64,000 bases of DNA from Alphaproteobacteria bacterium (GCA_027485915.1 JAIXQA010000063.1:22886-86885), one strand, 5' to 3'; positions 42,443-52,751 are shown, counted from the first letter of the stretch. The notes: a model not told the origin generated them from the letters alone. Numbers and translations are program-made.

Positions 42443-44587
42443 CTAGCCTTGGTGAGCCAAGACGGCCAACAAGAGAAGTGCCACAATATTGGTGATCTTG
42501 ATCATAGGGTTCACCGCTGGGCCAGACGTATCCTTGTATGGGTCGCCAACGGTATCACCGGTCACAGAAGCTTTGTGAGCATCTGATCCCTTCATGTGCT
42601 TGACACCATCACGGTCAACAAAGCCGTCTTCAAAAGACTTCTTGGCATTATCCCAAGCACCACCGCCTGAGGTCATAGAGATGGCGACGAACAGACCCGT
42701 CACAATCACGCCTAGCAACATCGCACCGACTGCGGCTAAAGCCTGCGCTTTGCCGGCAATCATATTGATGGCAAAGAACAAGACGATGGGCGACAAAACC
42801 GGCAGCAAACTTGGTACAATCATTTCACGGATTGCAGCTTTGGTCAGAATGTCGACGGCCCGGCCATAGTCTGGCTTGCCCGTACCTTCCATAATGCCGG
42901 GAATTTCCCGGAACTGGCGTCGCACTTCCTGGACCACGGCTTCTGCTGCGCGGCCAACGGCGGTCATCGACCAACCACCAAACAGATAAGGCAGAAGACC
43001 GCCAATCAACAGACCAACCACAACATATGGGTTGGACAGGTCGAAACTGACATTGACGCCCGCAAAATAGGGATATTCTGCAGGGTTACTTGAAAAATAT
43101 TTCAAGTCTTCCGTATAGGCCGCAAACAAGACCAAAGCACCCAAGCCGGCCGAACCAATGGCATAGCCCTTGGTCACAGCCTTAGTTGTATTACCGACCG
43201 CATCTAGGGCATCCGTTGTTTTGCGGACCTCTGGTGGCAGATTAGCCATTTCGGCAATACCGCCCGCATTATCTGTCACGGGGCCAAAGGCGTCGAGTGC
43301 CACAATGATCCCGGCGACTGACAACATGGTCGTCGTTGCAATGGCAATGCCGAATAGGCCTGCCAAGTTAAACGTCGCCAAAATTCCGCCAACAATGATC
43401 AATGCGGGCAGCGCCGTTGCTTCCATGGACACAGCCAAGCCCTGAATGACGTTGGTGCCGTGGCCAGAAACCGAAGCTTGAGCAACCGACTTTACAGGAC
43501 GATAGTCGGTGCCGGTGTAATATTCGGTCACCCACACAATGGCTGCGGTCACAACCAAACCAATAACGCCCGAGAAAAACAGGTTCATGGCCGTAATGGT
43601 CACGCCACCGCTGGTGGTATAGGTCTGGGTGACGGTGGCTTGTACCACCGCATACAGGCCTGCAATCGACAAAACACCCGCGGCAATCAAGCCTTTATAG
43701 AGGGCGTTCATGATATTATTGTCTTTGCCCAAGCGGACAAAATAGGTGCCGATGATCGAGGTTACGATTGCCATAGCCCCGATGGCCAAGGGCAAGGACA
43801 TCATCACGGCAGCACCTGCTTCTTTGAAGAAGATAGACGCCAGCACCATGGTCGCAACCAAAGTCACCGCATAGGTTTCAAACAAGTCTGCGGCCATGCC
43901 TGCGCAATCGCCGACATTGTCGCCGACATTGTCTGCAATGGTTGCAGGGTTACGTGGATCGTCTTCAGGGATGCCAGCTTCCACTTTACCGACCATGTCG
44001 CCGCCAACGTCTGCACCTTTGGTGAAAATGCCGCCGCCGAGACGCGCAAAGATGGAGATCAACGAAGCACCAAAGCCCAAAGCGACCAATGGGTCGATCA
44101 CTTCGCGACTGGTTGGCTCAAGCCCCATGACTTGGGTCAAAATGTAATAATAGCCAGCGACGCCGATCAAGGCCAAACCGGCAACCAACATCCCAGTTAC
44201 AGCACCGGCGCGGAACGCCATGGAAAGGCCTGCTGCCAAGCTGTTCCGGGAGGCTTCAGTTGTACGCACGTTGGCGCGAACCGAAACCAGCATCCCCACA
44301 TAGCCCGCAAGGCCAGAAAGTACGGCACCGACCACAAAGCCAAGCGATGTGGTGATGGTGAATAGGAATGTGAGAAGAACGGCAATGACGACGCCGACGA
44401 TGGCAATCGTTGTGTACTGCCGATTGAGATAGGCATTTGCCCCTTCTTGGATCGCCGCAGCAATTTCTTGCATGCGGGCATTGCCTGGGCTTGCTTTTAG
44501 AACTTGTTGAACGGTGATGAAGCCGTAGATCAACGCAAGGACTCCGGCCCCAATGGCCGCGACCACACTCATGACGCTAACGTCCAT
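42443..44587 (-). CDS. hppA: Proton-translocating membrane pyrophosphatase, K+-independent type
   Basis: A 714-residue, roughly 16-helix pump that couples PPi hydrolysis to H+ export. The catalytic loop [20 protein letters not shown] is at about 191-210, followed by [18 protein letters not shown]. The stretch [10 protein letters not shown] puts Lys at 469 and Thr at 472, the pair that marks K+-independent enzymes, as opposed to Ala and Gly in K+-dependent ones. It scavenges PPi from biosynthesis for proton motive force. It has its own terminator and is divergent from a small exported protein gene. Confidence 0.95.
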   Translation of the reverse strand: MDVSVMSVVAAIGAGVLALIYGFITVQQVLKASPGNARMQEIAAAIQEGANAYLNRQYTTIAIVGVVIAVLLTFLFTITTSLGFVVGAVLSGLAGYVGMLVSVRANVRTTEASRNSLAAGLSMAFRAGAVTGMLVAGLALIGVAGYYYILTQVMGLEPTSREVIDPLVALGFGASLISIFARLGGGIFTKGADVGGDMVGKVEAGIPEDDPRNPATIADNVGDNVGDCAGMAADLFETYAVTLVATMVLASIFFKEAGAAVMMSLPLAIGAMAIVTSIIGTYFVRLGKDNNIMNALYKGLIAAGVLSIAGLYAVVQATVTQTYTTSGGVTITAMNLFFSGVIGLVVTAAIVWVTEYYTGTDYRPVKSVAQASVSGHGTNVIQGLAVSMEATALPALIIVGGILATFNLAGLFGIAIATTTMLSVAGIIVALDAFGPVTDNAGGIAEMANLPPEVRKTTDALDAVGNTTKAVTKGYAIGSAGLGALVLFAAYTEDLKYFSSNPAEYPYFAGVNVSFDLSNPYVVVGLLIGGLLPYLFGGWSMTAVGRAAEAVVQEVRRQFREIPGIMEGTGKPDYGRAVDILTKAAIREMIVPSLLPVLSPIVLFFAINMIAGKAQALAAVGAMLLGVIVTGLFVAISMTSGGGAWDNAKKSFEDGFVDRDGVKHMKGSDAHKASVTGDTVGDPYKDTSGPAVNPMIKITNIVALLLLAVLAHQG

Positions 44588-44794
44588 GTTGTACCTCTTT
44601 CGTTTCCAGATTCACCCGTGGTGGCAGTTCGTCTCCCACTCTCCGGATGATCCCCCTTTATTGGTCTTACTTCTTTAGGGGGCGAAAGCGCCGCTTGCAA
44701 TGTGCCGCGTCGGTTTCGCGAAATCCTTATCAGTAAACCCCAAAACTGCCTGTACATTAACCATTCGTCGACTTTCCTGTGGCAATGAAATTTC

Positions 44795-45238
44795 ATGTAC
44801 CGTACCTCACGCCGATCTACCTTGAGCTTGTTTGCAGCTGCCGCTGGTGCCGCTGTTTTTGTGCCATTGCTTGCCGCCGATAGCGCAAATGCCGCGGAGG
44901 GCAAGAAGGAGGAAGCGGGCGAACCGCTGGTGGCAGAACTGGTCAATGTTGTGCTGCCCGTTACCCGCAATGGGGCCTTGGTCAACTATTTGTTTGTGAC
45001 CCTGAAGATCCGCATGACAGACCTAAACTCGGCCACCTTTGTCCGGGAGCAACATTTCTTGGTCCGCGACGGAATCACCCGCGCAACCGGTCGCAACCCA
45101 ATCCCGGAAGGCAAAGGGCCTAATACCTACGATCAGGCCGCCATTGTTCGCGTGGTTACCCAAGTGGTGACGTCGTTGAAGCCAGGTCTACGCGTCACAC
45201 GCGTCTCGCTTGAACAAGTGGCCTTTATGCGTCGCTAA
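44795..45238 (+). CDS. Small exported hypothetical protein
   Basis: A 147-residue protein with a signal sequence that may be Tat or Sec type (YRTSRRSTLSLFAAAAGAAVF, cleaved near ANAAE). The mature part, VAELVNVVLPVTRNGALVNY and LFVTLKIRMTD, has a weak look of FliL-like or beta-sandwich proteins, but I cannot assign it. Its stop overlaps the end of thiL by 14 bp on the opposite strand. A TTAACCAT sequence at 44757 resembles a CtrA half-site. Confidence 0.6.
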   Translation: MYRTSRRSTLSLFAAAAGAAVFVPLLAADSANAAEGKKEEAGEPLVAELVNVVLPVTRNGALVNYLFVTLKIRMTDLNSATFVREQHFLVRDGITRATGRNPIPEGKGPNTYDQAAIVRVVTQVVTSLKPGLRVTRVSLEQVAFMRR

Positions 45239-46241
45239 ATTCCCAGCCCCTACGCCTGGGAATCGGGACCAACCTGCCTTGATAGCGAAGTTCCACACCT
45301 TCACCAGCTCGGCATGAACCAATTTGTGTGAAGTGCACACCCAAAGGCTCACCTTGTGCGACAAGGGTTTCGGCGTTGTCGGAAGCGACACACATTACGC
45401 TCTGATAATCATCGCCACCGGTCACGAGGCTTAACAGGCTTGCAAGCGGGTCTTGGGATTGGCTTAGCCACGCTGTCGCTTCGCTCGAGAGGGGAATGCG
45501 ATCAAGCTCTAGCACCATGTGCAGCCCTGATGCAGCAGCTACATGGCCAACATCGGCTAGCAACCCATCTGAAACATCAATACTGGCGTTGGCGTGCGCG
45601 GCGATGAGTTCTGCCGTGACCAAGGGCGGTGGCGCTGGGGCAAGGGCAAGCTGAACGGCGTTTTGAAGCCCCTTCCCGTCCATCAAGCCTAAGCGCACGC
45701 CTAAGCCCAAAAACGGGTCACCAATCGTCCCCGTTATAAAGATCAAATCCCCGGCCCGAGCGCCGCGCCGCAAAATTGGCTCACCTGATTTCGCGAGCGG
45801 CATGCCAACCAAAGTCAGGCTCGCCACCAATGGACCCGTTGTCGAGCTGGTATCCCCGCCCAAGAGCGGGCACGCCCCACATAGTTCCAGCAGATCTTGC
45901 CCTAAGCCTTCTGCAAACGCCGCCAGTTGCGCTTGAGGCCGCTCTTTTGGCCAAGCCAGCGCCAAAAAGGCTCCGATTGGTTTGCAGCCTTTAGCGATCA
46001 AGTCCGACAAATTGCGCCGTACCAGACGTTTTGCCACCCAATCCAACCCATCTGTTGGCAAGAAATGCGTGCCTTCAATAACTTGATCGCACGTTACAAC
46101 AGGGCCCAAGGGCGAGACAGGCAATTGCGCCACATCATCTGTAAGCCCGAACGCCCCTGCTGCTTCACGCGTCAAGGGTGCCCAGACTTTTGCAATCAGA
46201 TCAAATTCAGGGGGCGCTTTTTCCACACATTCTACCTGCAA
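45225..46241 (-). CDS. thiL: Thiamine-monophosphate kinase
   Basis: A 338-residue PurM-fold kinase that makes thiamine diphosphate from thiamine monophosphate. It has CDQVIEGTHFLP, the glycine motif GGDTSSTTGPLVASLTLVG, FITGTIGD and DVSDGLLADVGH, and later LVTGGDDYQSV. Last gene of the nrdR-ribD-ribE-ribH-nusB-thiL string (1 bp after nusB). It overlaps a convergent exported-protein gene by 14 bp. Confidence 0.94.
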   Translation of the reverse strand: MQVECVEKAPPEFDLIAKVWAPLTREAAGAFGLTDDVAQLPVSPLGPVVTCDQVIEGTHFLPTDGLDWVAKRLVRRNLSDLIAKGCKPIGAFLALAWPKERPQAQLAAFAEGLGQDLLELCGACPLLGGDTSSTTGPLVASLTLVGMPLAKSGEPILRRGARAGDLIFITGTIGDPFLGLGVRLGLMDGKGLQNAVQLALAPAPPPLVTAELIAAHANASIDVSDGLLADVGHVAAASGLHMVLELDRIPLSSEATAWLSQSQDPLASLLSLVTGGDDYQSVMCVASDNAETLVAQGEPLGVHFTQIGSCRAGEGVELRYQGRLVPIPRRRGWEFSDA

Positions 46242-46242
46242 C

Positions 46243-46728
46243 TCACGAGGTCAATTGGCGGAGATCATTGGCGTTTAGCTCTCGCGCCAAACGGTCAAGC
46301 AAACCATTTGTGAAGCCACCTTCAGGCCCATCAAAAAAGGCATTCACGATGCCCACATATTCATCGATCACAACAGCTACGGGCACATCAGCCCGACGCA
46401 ACAGTTCAAAAGTTGCCGCGCGCACCGCAGCCCGCACAATCGAATCAATCCGTTCTAATCGCCAGCCTTTTGCCAATCGCGTTTTGATCGACGCATCAAT
46501 CAAGGCTTGCTCTGCCACGACGCCTTCAACAAGGGCACGAAAGAAGTCGACATCAGCCGTTTCAAGCGGCCCCGTCTCGCTGTCCTCGCCTAAGCGATGA
46601 TCGAGATATTCGCGCACGGTTGATTTCACGCCCCCGCCCGACATCTCCATCTGATAGAGCGCCTGTACAGCCGCAAGGCGCGCGCCGCGGCGTGCATCCG
46701 TCATCGACGATGGTTTGGTACGGGTCAT
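46243..46728 (-). CDS. nusB: Transcription antitermination factor NusB
   Basis: A 161-residue all-helical protein that, with NusE, binds boxA RNA and promotes rRNA antitermination. ARRGARLAAVQALYQMEMSG at the N-terminus and VVIDEYVGIVNAFFDGPEGG near the C-terminus match the family. Its start overlaps the ribH stop by 4 bp, the common ribH-nusB coupling. Confidence 0.94.
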   Translation of the reverse strand: MTRTKPSSMTDARRGARLAAVQALYQMEMSGGGVKSTVREYLDHRLGEDSETGPLETADVDFFRALVEGVVAEQALIDASIKTRLAKGWRLERIDSIVRAAVRAATFELLRRADVPVAVVIDEYVGIVNAFFDGPEGGFTNGLLDRLARELNANDLRQLTS

Positions 46729-47192
46729 ACGCCGCCCATGTTCAGACGCCGCTTAACCGACAACATGGTCAGACAGGCAACCACTGCGTCCTTGCCTTTA
46801 TTTTTCTGGTCGCGCTTGGCCCGAACTAGAGCTTGGGCTTCGTTTTCGACGGTTAAAATCCCATAGCCAATTGGCAGGCCCTCTACAGAGAGGTCCATTA
46901 ATGCCCGCGCACTTTCACCGCATACATAATCGTAATGCGAGGTCTCGCCGCGAATAACGCAACCAAGCGCGACATAGCCATCATAATGACGACCAGCCGG
47001 ACGATGCGTGGCACGATCCGCATGGGCGATCACGGCAGGTATTTCAAACGCGCCTGGCACCTTGATTATGTCAAAGGTTCCATTGACGGCCTTTATTGCC
47101 TCGGTAGCACCAGCCACCAATTCCTCGGCGATATGGGCGTAGTAGTCGCCAACAACGAATAAAAGGTGGGGTGGATCGTATGGGAGTGTCAT
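46725..47192 (-). CDS. ribH: 6,7-dimethyl-8-ribityllumazine synthase
   Basis: A 155-residue enzyme of riboflavin synthesis. It condenses 5-amino-6-ribitylaminouracil with 3,4-dihydroxybutanone phosphate. Motifs are IIKVPGAFEIPAVI, LGCVIRGETSHYDYVCGES with the catalytic His, and GLPIGYGILTVEN. Lumazine synthases form pentamers or 60-mers. It lies 35 bp from ribE; the ribBA gene that normally sits between them in related genomes is not there. Confidence 0.95.
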   Translation of the reverse strand: MTLPYDPPHLLFVVGDYYAHIAEELVAGATEAIKAVNGTFDIIKVPGAFEIPAVIAHADRATHRPAGRHYDGYVALGCVIRGETSHYDYVCGESARALMDLSVEGLPIGYGILTVENEAQALVRAKRDQKNKGKDAVVACLTMLSVKRRLNMGGV

Positions 47193-47227
47193 GGCTTAGT
47201 CCAAGGTTAAGGCGGATGAAGTGGCCG

Positions 47228-47836
47228 TCAGGTCGTCCGAGATAATATGCGTTCCACGTAACGTGCAACTTGATCAGCTTCAAGATTAACACGTGTTCCC
47301 ACCTTGAGGCGACCTAATGTTGTCACCTGCCAAGTATGGGGAATGATATTAATGCCAAATGTGACATCGTCGACTTCATTGATGGTCAACGAGACCCCAT
47401 CGACCGCGATGGAACCCTTGGGCGAGACATATTTAGCCAAAGGCTCTGGCACGCGGATCAAGACACGGTGGCTTTCATTCTCCGGCGTTACGGCCACGAC
47501 TTCGCCAATGCCATCCACATGTCCCGAAACCATATGACCTCCCAATTCATCGCCCAGTTTGAGGGCGCGCTCAAGATTGAGTTTTGTGCCGACTTGCCAG
47601 TCTTTTGCACAGGTCACATCCAAAGTTTCTTGACTGACCTGAACCCGCCAGCTTGAGCCCTTGTTGGTGCAATCAAATGAAATCAGCGTGAGGCAGACGC
47701 CCTGATGGCTGACAGAAGCCCCTAAGGCCAATGTTGCTGCTTCATAGCTACTTTCGACGGTGAAGAGTGCATCCGTGCCTGGCAAGTGCTCCATCGCGAC
47801 GACGGTTCCAATGTCGGTGATAATCCCTGTAAACAT
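47228..47836 (-). CDS. ribE: Riboflavin synthase (alpha subunit)
   Basis: A 202-residue enzyme that dismutates two lumazines to riboflavin and 5-amino-6-ribitylaminouracil. Two repeated lumazine-binding barrels: MFTGIITDIGTV starts the first, GHMVSGHVDGIGEVV the second, with SVSHQGVCLTLI and IAVDGVSLTINEV as the paired loops. Length is typical. It follows ribD by 11 bp. Confidence 0.95.
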   Translation of the reverse strand: MFTGIITDIGTVVAMEHLPGTDALFTVESSYEAATLALGASVSHQGVCLTLISFDCTNKGSSWRVQVSQETLDVTCAKDWQVGTKLNLERALKLGDELGGHMVSGHVDGIGEVVAVTPENESHRVLIRVPEPLAKYVSPKGSIAVDGVSLTINEVDDVTFGINIIPHTWQVTTLGRLKVGTRVNLEADQVARYVERILSRTT

Positions 47837-47847
47837 CTAGTTGCCTT

Positions 47848-48540
47848 CTAAGATGGGCTAAGGTCAAAACAGTCGAGAACATCGCGACCAAATTGTTGCT
47901 GTTGTGTCTGCGTGAGGACTAAGGCTTGCGACAAGACCTCAATATTTAGGCTCTCAAACACCGGCCGTCCATCTCCGCCTAGAAGTAAGGGGGCTCGGAA
48001 CCAAGCGATATGATCGACAAGACCAGTCCGCAAAAACGCGGTCGCAAGGATAGGACCGCTTTCAACCATGAGCGTCTTGATCTGATAATGCTCGCGCAAC
48101 AGTTGCAGCACCGCCGCAAGATCTAAGCCAGATGCGCCATCGACTTGGCCGCGAACTTGATGGTGATGGACACCCCTCTTTTTCGCGGGGCTTTGCACGG
48201 CAAGTGAGGATTGTGTGCACCAAATCAGCCCTGCCTTTTGGGTTGTTTGCACCAACTTACTATCCAAAGGCAAACGCGCGGCCGAATCGAGCACCACCCG
48301 CCACGGCTGGCGGGCTGCAGGCGGCTCAAGCCTGGCTGTCAGTTCGGGATCGTCGGCCAAGACGGTCCCAATGCCAGTTAGGACGGCATCGTGGCTTGCG
48401 CGCATTCGGTGTACTTCGGCCCGCGCTTCTGGGCCCGTTATCCACTGGCTTTGCCCCGTTACAGTCGCGATGCGGGCATCCAAACTGGTCGCGAGTTTCA
48501 ACGTGATGATCGGGCGATCGATTGCCACCTTAGTCTTCAC
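47848..48540 (-). CDS. ribD: RibD reductase domain, lacking the deaminase half
   Basis: A 230-residue protein matching only the C-terminal reductase domain of Rib[58 protein letters not shown] and [14 protein letters not shown]. The usual bifunctional RibD has about 360 residues with an N-terminal zinc-dependent deaminase. Here the protein begins at GTG 48540, exactly at the domain boundary, overlapping the nrdR end by 11 bp, so there is no room for the missing half. It would reduce the deaminated pyrimidine in riboflavin synthesis; the deaminase must come from another gene, or the step is absent. Confidence 0.88.
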   Translation of the reverse strand: MKTKVAIDRPIITLKLATSLDARIATVTGQSQWITGPEARAEVHRMRASHDAVLTGIGTVLADDPELTARLEPPAARQPWRVVLDSAARLPLDSKLVQTTQKAGLIWCTQSSLAVQSPAKKRGVHHHQVRGQVDGASGLDLAAVLQLLREHYQIKTLMVESGPILATAFLRTGLVDHIAWFRAPLLLGGDGRPVFESLNIEVLSQALVLTQTQQQQFGRDVLDCFDLSPS

Positions 48541-49024
48541 GCACGCTGCCTCGACGTTTCAGGCTTTCTTTCAGGGCACCCAATTCATCGTCGACAAAGC
48601 GGTTGAAGTCTTCGGCCTCCCGAAAATCTCGATAAACAGATGCATAACGGACAAAGGCCACGGGATCAGTTTCGCCCAGTGCATCCAATACAAACTGACC
48701 GACGGTGCTGGTAGATATCTCAGTCTCACCAGACGTTTCGAGGCGCCGCACAATGCCCGAAATGAGGTGCTCAATCCGCTCTTCAGGCACTTCACGCTTG
48801 CGAAGCGCAATTGCAACGGAACGATGCAACTTGTCGCGGTCAAATAATTCCCGCGTACCGTCGCGCTTGATCACTTTCAACTCGCGCAATTGCACGCGCT
48901 CAAAGGTTGTAAAGCGGCCGCCGCACGCAGGACATTGCCGACGCCGTCGGATCGACACCCCATCTTCAGCCGGACGCGAATCCTTCACCTGCGTGTCAGC
49001 AAATCCGCAGAATGGGCAACGCAT
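48530..49024 (-). CDS. nrdR: Transcriptional repressor NrdR
   Basis: A 164-residue regulator that represses ribonucleotide reductase genes when dATP is high. The N-terminal zinc ribbon is [17 protein letters not shown] with [15 protein letters not shown], and an ATP-cone follows ([42 protein letters not shown]). It overlaps ribD by 11 bp and lies 56 bp downstream of glyA, a common alphaproteobacterial order. Confidence 0.96.
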   Translation of the reverse strand: MRCPFCGFADTQVKDSRPAEDGVSIRRRRQCPACGGRFTTFERVQLRELKVIKRDGTRELFDRDKLHRSVAIALRKREVPEERIEHLISGIVRRLETSGETEISTSTVGQFVLDALGETDPVAFVRYASVYRDFREAEDFNRFVDDELGALKESLKRRGSVRED

Positions 49025-49080
49025 GGACTATCCTTTCGATAGCAGGTTAGGCGAGATCATCCCCGCTCCCACCTGCCCGC

Positions 49081-50379
49081 TTAATAGATTGGGAAGCGGG
49101 CACACATCGCTTCGACTTCACGACGTACGCGGGTCTCCACCTCTGGATTACCATCAGGCGTGCCAGCAAGTGCATCTAAGACTTCCACGATCTTGTTGCC
49201 AATCCAAGTAAATTCTTCTGTGCCGAAACCACGTGTTGTGCCGGCTGGCGATCCCAAACGGACCCCAGAGGTCGTGGCGGGTGGCTTTGGATCAAACGGC
49301 ACGCCATTCTTGTTGCAGGTAAAGCCTGCACGCTCGAGAGCCGCTTCACTGGCCTTGCCCGTCAAATCCTTGGGTCGCAGGTCTACCAACACCACATGCG
49401 TATCGGTGCCGCCGGAGACAAGATCAAAGCCCCCCGCCTTAACGGCAGCAGCCATCGCTTGCGCGTTGGCAACAACTTGGCGCGCATAGGCTTGGAATTC
49501 TGGAGTCAAAGCCTCGCCAAATGCAACCGCTTTGGCGGCAATGACATGCATTAATGGACCACCTTGCAGGCCAGGGAATACCGCCGAATTGAACTTTTTT
49601 CCCAAAGCTTCGTCGTTTGACAAAATCATGCCACCACGTGGCCCGCGCAAGGTTTTGTGCGTGGTCGTTGTGACGACATGGGCATGCTCTAGTGGATTAG
49701 GATGGGCCTTCCCGGCGACAAGGCCAGCGAAGTGGGCCATATCGACCATAAAATAGGCCCCAACAGAATCCGCGATCGCGCGGAAGCGAGCAAAATCGAT
49801 TTGACGGGGATAAGCTGACCCGCCCGCGATAATCACTTTGGGCTGATGCTCTTTAGCTAAAGCGGCTACCGCCTCATAATCGATCAAATGGGTATCGGGA
49901 CGAACACCATATGAAATCGCATTAAACCACTTACCAGACTGATTGGCAGGCGAGCCATGGGTTAAGTGTCCCCCACTTGCCAAGTCCAGACCAAGGAACG
50001 TGTCACCTGGCTTTAAGAGCGCCATAAAGACAGCCTGATTGGCTTGCGCCCCCGAGTGAGGTTGCACATTGGCATAGCTGCAGTCAAACAAAGCCTTGGC
50101 GCGGTCCAAAGCCAGATTCTCTGCAACGTCAACAAACTCACAACCACCATAATAACGGCGGCCGGGATAGCCTTCGGCATATTTATTGGTCATGACAGAC
50201 CCTTGAGCCTCAAGCACCGCGCGCGAGACGATGTTCTCTGACGCGATCAATTCAATCTGAGTCTGCTGGCGATGCAGTTCCTCCTGAATTGCTGCTGCTA
50301 AAGCAGAATCTTTGGCCCCGACGGAAGCCACAAAAAAGTCTTTACTTACAAAGTTTGGGCTCTCAGCTAGGGATGTCAT
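49081..50379 (-). CDS. glyA: Serine hydroxymethyltransferase
   Basis: A 432-residue PLP enzyme that interconverts serine and glycine with tetrahydrofolate, feeding one-carbon metabolism. It has [36 protein letters not shown], the PLP lysine in [16 protein letters not shown], and the C-terminal [15 protein letters not shown]. Normal length. It may lead the nrdR-rib-nusB-thiL transcript. The region upstream is AT-rich and shared with the divergent mucR gene. Confidence 0.97.
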   Translation of the reverse strand: MTSLAESPNFVSKDFFVASVGAKDSALAAAIQEELHRQQTQIELIASENIVSRAVLEAQGSVMTNKYAEGYPGRRYYGGCEFVDVAENLALDRAKALFDCSYANVQPHSGAQANQAVFMALLKPGDTFLGLDLASGGHLTHGSPANQSGKWFNAISYGVRPDTHLIDYEAVAALAKEHQPKVIIAGGSAYPRQIDFARFRAIADSVGAYFMVDMAHFAGLVAGKAHPNPLEHAHVVTTTTHKTLRGPRGGMILSNDEALGKKFNSAVFPGLQGGPLMHVIAAKAVAFGEALTPEFQAYARQVVANAQAMAAAVKAGGFDLVSGGTDTHVVLVDLRPKDLTGKASEAALERAGFTCNKNGVPFDPKPPATTSGVRLGSPAGTTRGFGTEEFTWIGNKIVEVLDALAGTPDGNPEVETRVRREVEAMCARFPIY

Positions 50380-50722
50380 GTCAGGTCGGTCTCCGTTTGG
50401 GCTTTAATACATGAACCTAGGCTTTGCATGCAACAGGGCAAGCCCATAACGTTACTAAAGCGTAACTACTACTTATAAACAGTTTGTTAAGGTTAATCTA
50501 AATGAAAATCTCAATTTTCGAAATGTACATTAAATAACTTTTCTCTTTATAAAAATTTATACAATAAAATCAGCCCGATACAAAATCAGTAACGTGCTGA
50601 CTCGACAAAATTAGCGCCCAGAAACGCTAAATCCCAGATTTGTTGTATTGAGCCACGCTAAACCAAGAAAAAATCAGATATATCTGAGGCTCGCACGCAA
50701 CCTAAAAGAAGGATATTCTGAA
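50380..50722. promoter_or_regulatory. AT-rich intergenic region between glyA and mucR-like gene
   Basis: These 343 bases hold no gene but are strikingly AT-rich relative to both sides. Small inverted repeats are TTGCATGCAA (50424-50433), GAAAAT-ctca-ATTTTC (50504-50519) and TATAAA-aa-TTTATA (50548-50561). MucR/Ros proteins bind AT-rich DNA and often repress their own genes, so autoregulation is a reasonable inference. The glyA promoter probably lies in the left part. The frame is open from a TTG at 50648, but the ATG at 50723 has a better ribosome-binding site. Confidence 0.55.
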
Positions 50723-51142
50723 ATGCGAAATCAAAAAGAACACGCAAACTCGGACATCTTGGAAATGACCACGGAGATCGTATCATCCTATGTAACCGCG
50801 AATGAAATTAGAGCCGAGAACCTGAGCGACCTGATCCGTAGCATCCACAAAAGCCTTGTTACATTATCAAATGATGACTTCGAGAAGCCAACAGAAAAGC
50901 CAAAGGCCGCTGTAAGCTTGGGCAAATCAATTACAGATGACTATATTGTCTGTCTGGAAGACGGTAAAAAGCTTAAAATGCTCAAGCGTTACTTACGCTC
51001 AAAGTATAATTTATCCCCAGAGGAATATCGTCGTCGCTGGAACCTCCCTGCAGACTACCCTATGGTTGCGCCAAATTATGCCAAACGCCGCAGCGAGTTC
51101 GCCCGGCAGATCGGTTTAGGTCGTGGAGTCCGGGGCCGATAA
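50723..51142 (+). CDS. MucR/Ros family transcriptional regulator with degenerate zinc finger
   Basis: A 139-residue DNA-binding protein. After an N-terminal oligomerisation helix (LEMTTEIVSSYVTANEI) comes the MucR domain: DYIVCLEDGKKLKMLKRYL then NLSPEEYRRRWNLPADYPMV. Relative to Ros (C-x2-C, H, H) it keeps Cys77 but has Asp80, Tyr90 and Lys94/Tyr95, so zinc binding is doubtful; zinc-independent members are known. MucR proteins regulate cell-cycle, exopolysaccharide and virulence genes and bind AT-rich DNA like H-NS. The start at ATG 50723 has an AAGGA box 10 bp upstream. Confidence 0.9.
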   Translation: MRNQKEHANSDILEMTTEIVSSYVTANEIRAENLSDLIRSIHKSLVTLSNDDFEKPTEKPKAAVSLGKSITDDYIVCLEDGKKLKMLKRYLRSKYNLSPEEYRRRWNLPADYPMVAPNYAKRRSEFARQIGLGRGVRGR

Positions 51143-51201
51143 GTTGTTTTGGCGTCAGGGCGAAATCCGAGCAAATACGCCAATAAACTTTACTTGCTCA
51201 C

Positions 51202-51528
51202 TCAAGTATAGAAGCCACCTTTTGGCAATGCGGTGGATGTTCTGTTTGTCACATCCGCCGCTTCGCCCTGTTTGACGACCACTTTTTGCGGTGCCGCATC
51301 CAAGACCATCAAACCTTGGGCGACAAGACATTGCCCGAGCTTGCGTAAGGCGAGGCGATTTTGGTCGAATTGGGCTGCACTGGAGGGTGTTGTAACTGCC
51401 ACTTCGACACCCGTGAGCGCATCGACTGCCCTAATCTGAGCATAGGGTCCACGATAGTGACGTTCAATATAAATTTCTCGCATTGCCAGCTGCCTCAGCA
51501 ATAGATCTGGCTGCGCATCCTGTGCCAT
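51202..51528 (-). CDS. Hypothetical protein downstream of hemA
   Basis: A 108-residue soluble protein with no signal peptide or membrane segment. It reads as mixed alpha/beta (MREIYIERHYRGPYAQIRAV, then a helix FDQNRLALRKLGQCL) ending in a polar tail. I do not recognise the family. It starts 2 bp after the hemA stop on the same strand, so it is surely cotranscribed with hemA and may serve tetrapyrrole synthesis or its regulation. Confidence 0.6.
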   Translation of the reverse strand: MAQDAQPDLLLRQLAMREIYIERHYRGPYAQIRAVDALTGVEVAVTTPSSAAQFDQNRLALRKLGQCLVAQGLMVLDAAPQKVVVKQGEAADVTNRTSTALPKGGFYT

Positions 51529-51530
51529 GT

Positions 51531-52751
51531 CTAGGCGACTTGGCTCCGCGCCTTGGTGTACCAGACATCAAGGACTGACCGAACCAGGGCTTCGCACAAG
51601 TCATCGTCATGCAAAGGGCTGGGCGTAAAGCGCAATCGTTCTGTCCCACGCGCAACAGTCGGGAAATTAATCGGCTGCACATATATCCCACAATCTTCCA
51701 GCAGCCGATCAGAGATCGCCTTGCACTGCACAGCGTCCCCAACCCAGAGCGGGACGATATGGGTGGTAGAACTTTCCATCACGGGAAGCCCAGCTTCGAG
51801 GAACAAGCGCTTGAGTAGGTTAGCTTGGCGCTGGTGGCGCGCGCGAAGCACAACGCCTTCGTCACTCTTTAAAATCCGCACACTTTCCAACGCCCCTGCT
51901 GCCAAAACGGGCGCTAAGGAGGTGGTGAAGATGAAGCCGGGTGCAAACGAACGGATCGCATCCACCATGGCATGGCTGCCAGCGATATAGCCACCCATGA
52001 GCCCAAATGCTTTGCCCAAAGTTCCTTCAATGACATCGATCCGGCTCAAGGCACCATCTCGTTCGGCGATCCCGGCCCCACGCGCGCCGTAAAGACCAAC
52101 TGCATGAACTTCGTCGAGATAGGTCATGGCATTGTAGCGTTCGGCGAGATCGCAAATCGCATGGATCGGCGAAACATCGCCATCCATGGAATAGACACTT
52201 TCAAACGCAATTAGCTTCGGCGCGTCGGCTGGTGCCCGTGCCAACAAGGTCTCGAGATGGGTAACATCATTATGGCGGAACACCCGCTTCTCGCACCCTG
52301 AGCGGCGAATGCCTTCAATCATGGAGGCATGGTTTTTCTCATCTGAGAAAATGATGCAGCCCGGCAAGATACGCGACATGGTCGCCAAAGTCGCATCATT
52401 GGCAACATAGCCCGACGTGAACAGAAGGGCCGCTTCCTTTTGGTGCAGATCGGCTAACTCAAATTCCAGATCCACGTGGAAACTGGTGGTACCTGAGATA
52501 TTGCGTGTGCCACCAGAGCCTGCGCCCACAGCCTCAATCGCATCGGTCATGGCGGCAAGCACCCGTGGATGCTGCCCCTGCCCCAAATAATCATTGGAGC
52601 ACCAGATCACAATATCCTGTTCACCAGTCTCGGTCCGACGGCGCGCACGCGGAAATTGACCTTGGACGCGCTTGACATCGGCAAATACCCGATAACGCCC
52701 TTCATTTCTTACTTCTGTGACGGCCTTTTTGAAGGCGCTTTCATAATCCAT
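51531..52751 (-). CDS. hemA: 5-aminolevulinate synthase
   Basis: A 406-residue PLP enzyme that condenses glycine and succinyl-CoA to 5-aminolevulinate, the C4 route to heme found in alphaproteobacteria and mitochondria. Landmarks are [51 protein letters not shown] and the Schiff-base lysine at about 247 in [17 protein letters not shown] start at ATG 52751 ([11 protein letters not shown]); the longer frame adds a non-family extension. hemB, the next step, lies 5 kb away on the other strand. Confidence 0.96.
   Translation of the reverse strand: MDYESAFKKAVTEVRNEGRYRVFADVKRVQGQFPRARRRTETGEQDIVIWCSNDYLGQGQHPRVLAAMTDAIEAVGAGSGGTRNISGTTSFHVDLEFELADLHQKEAALLFTSGYVANDATLATMSRILPGCIIFSDEKNHASMIEGIRRSGCEKRVFRHNDVTHLETLLARAPADAPKLIAFESVYSMDGDVSPIHAICDLAERYNAMTYLDEVHAVGLYGARGAGIAERDGALSRIDVIEGTLGKAFGLMGGYIAGSHAMVDAIRSFAPGFIFTTSLAPVLAAGALESVRILKSDEGVVLRARHQRQANLLKRLFLEAGLPVMESSTTHIVPLWVGDAVQCKAISDRLLEDCGIYVQPINFPTVARGTERLRFTPSPLHDDDLCEALVRSVLDVWYTKARSQVA

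Noticed and set aside
43460..44365. 301-codon open frame antisense to hppA
   Set aside because: Product is rich in His, Gln, Gly and Cys with no domain; it is a shadow of the conserved hppA reading frame.
44757..44764. TTAACCAT as a CtrA binding site
   Set aside because: Only a half-site; the second TTAA at the right spacing is missing, and such 8-mers are expected by chance.
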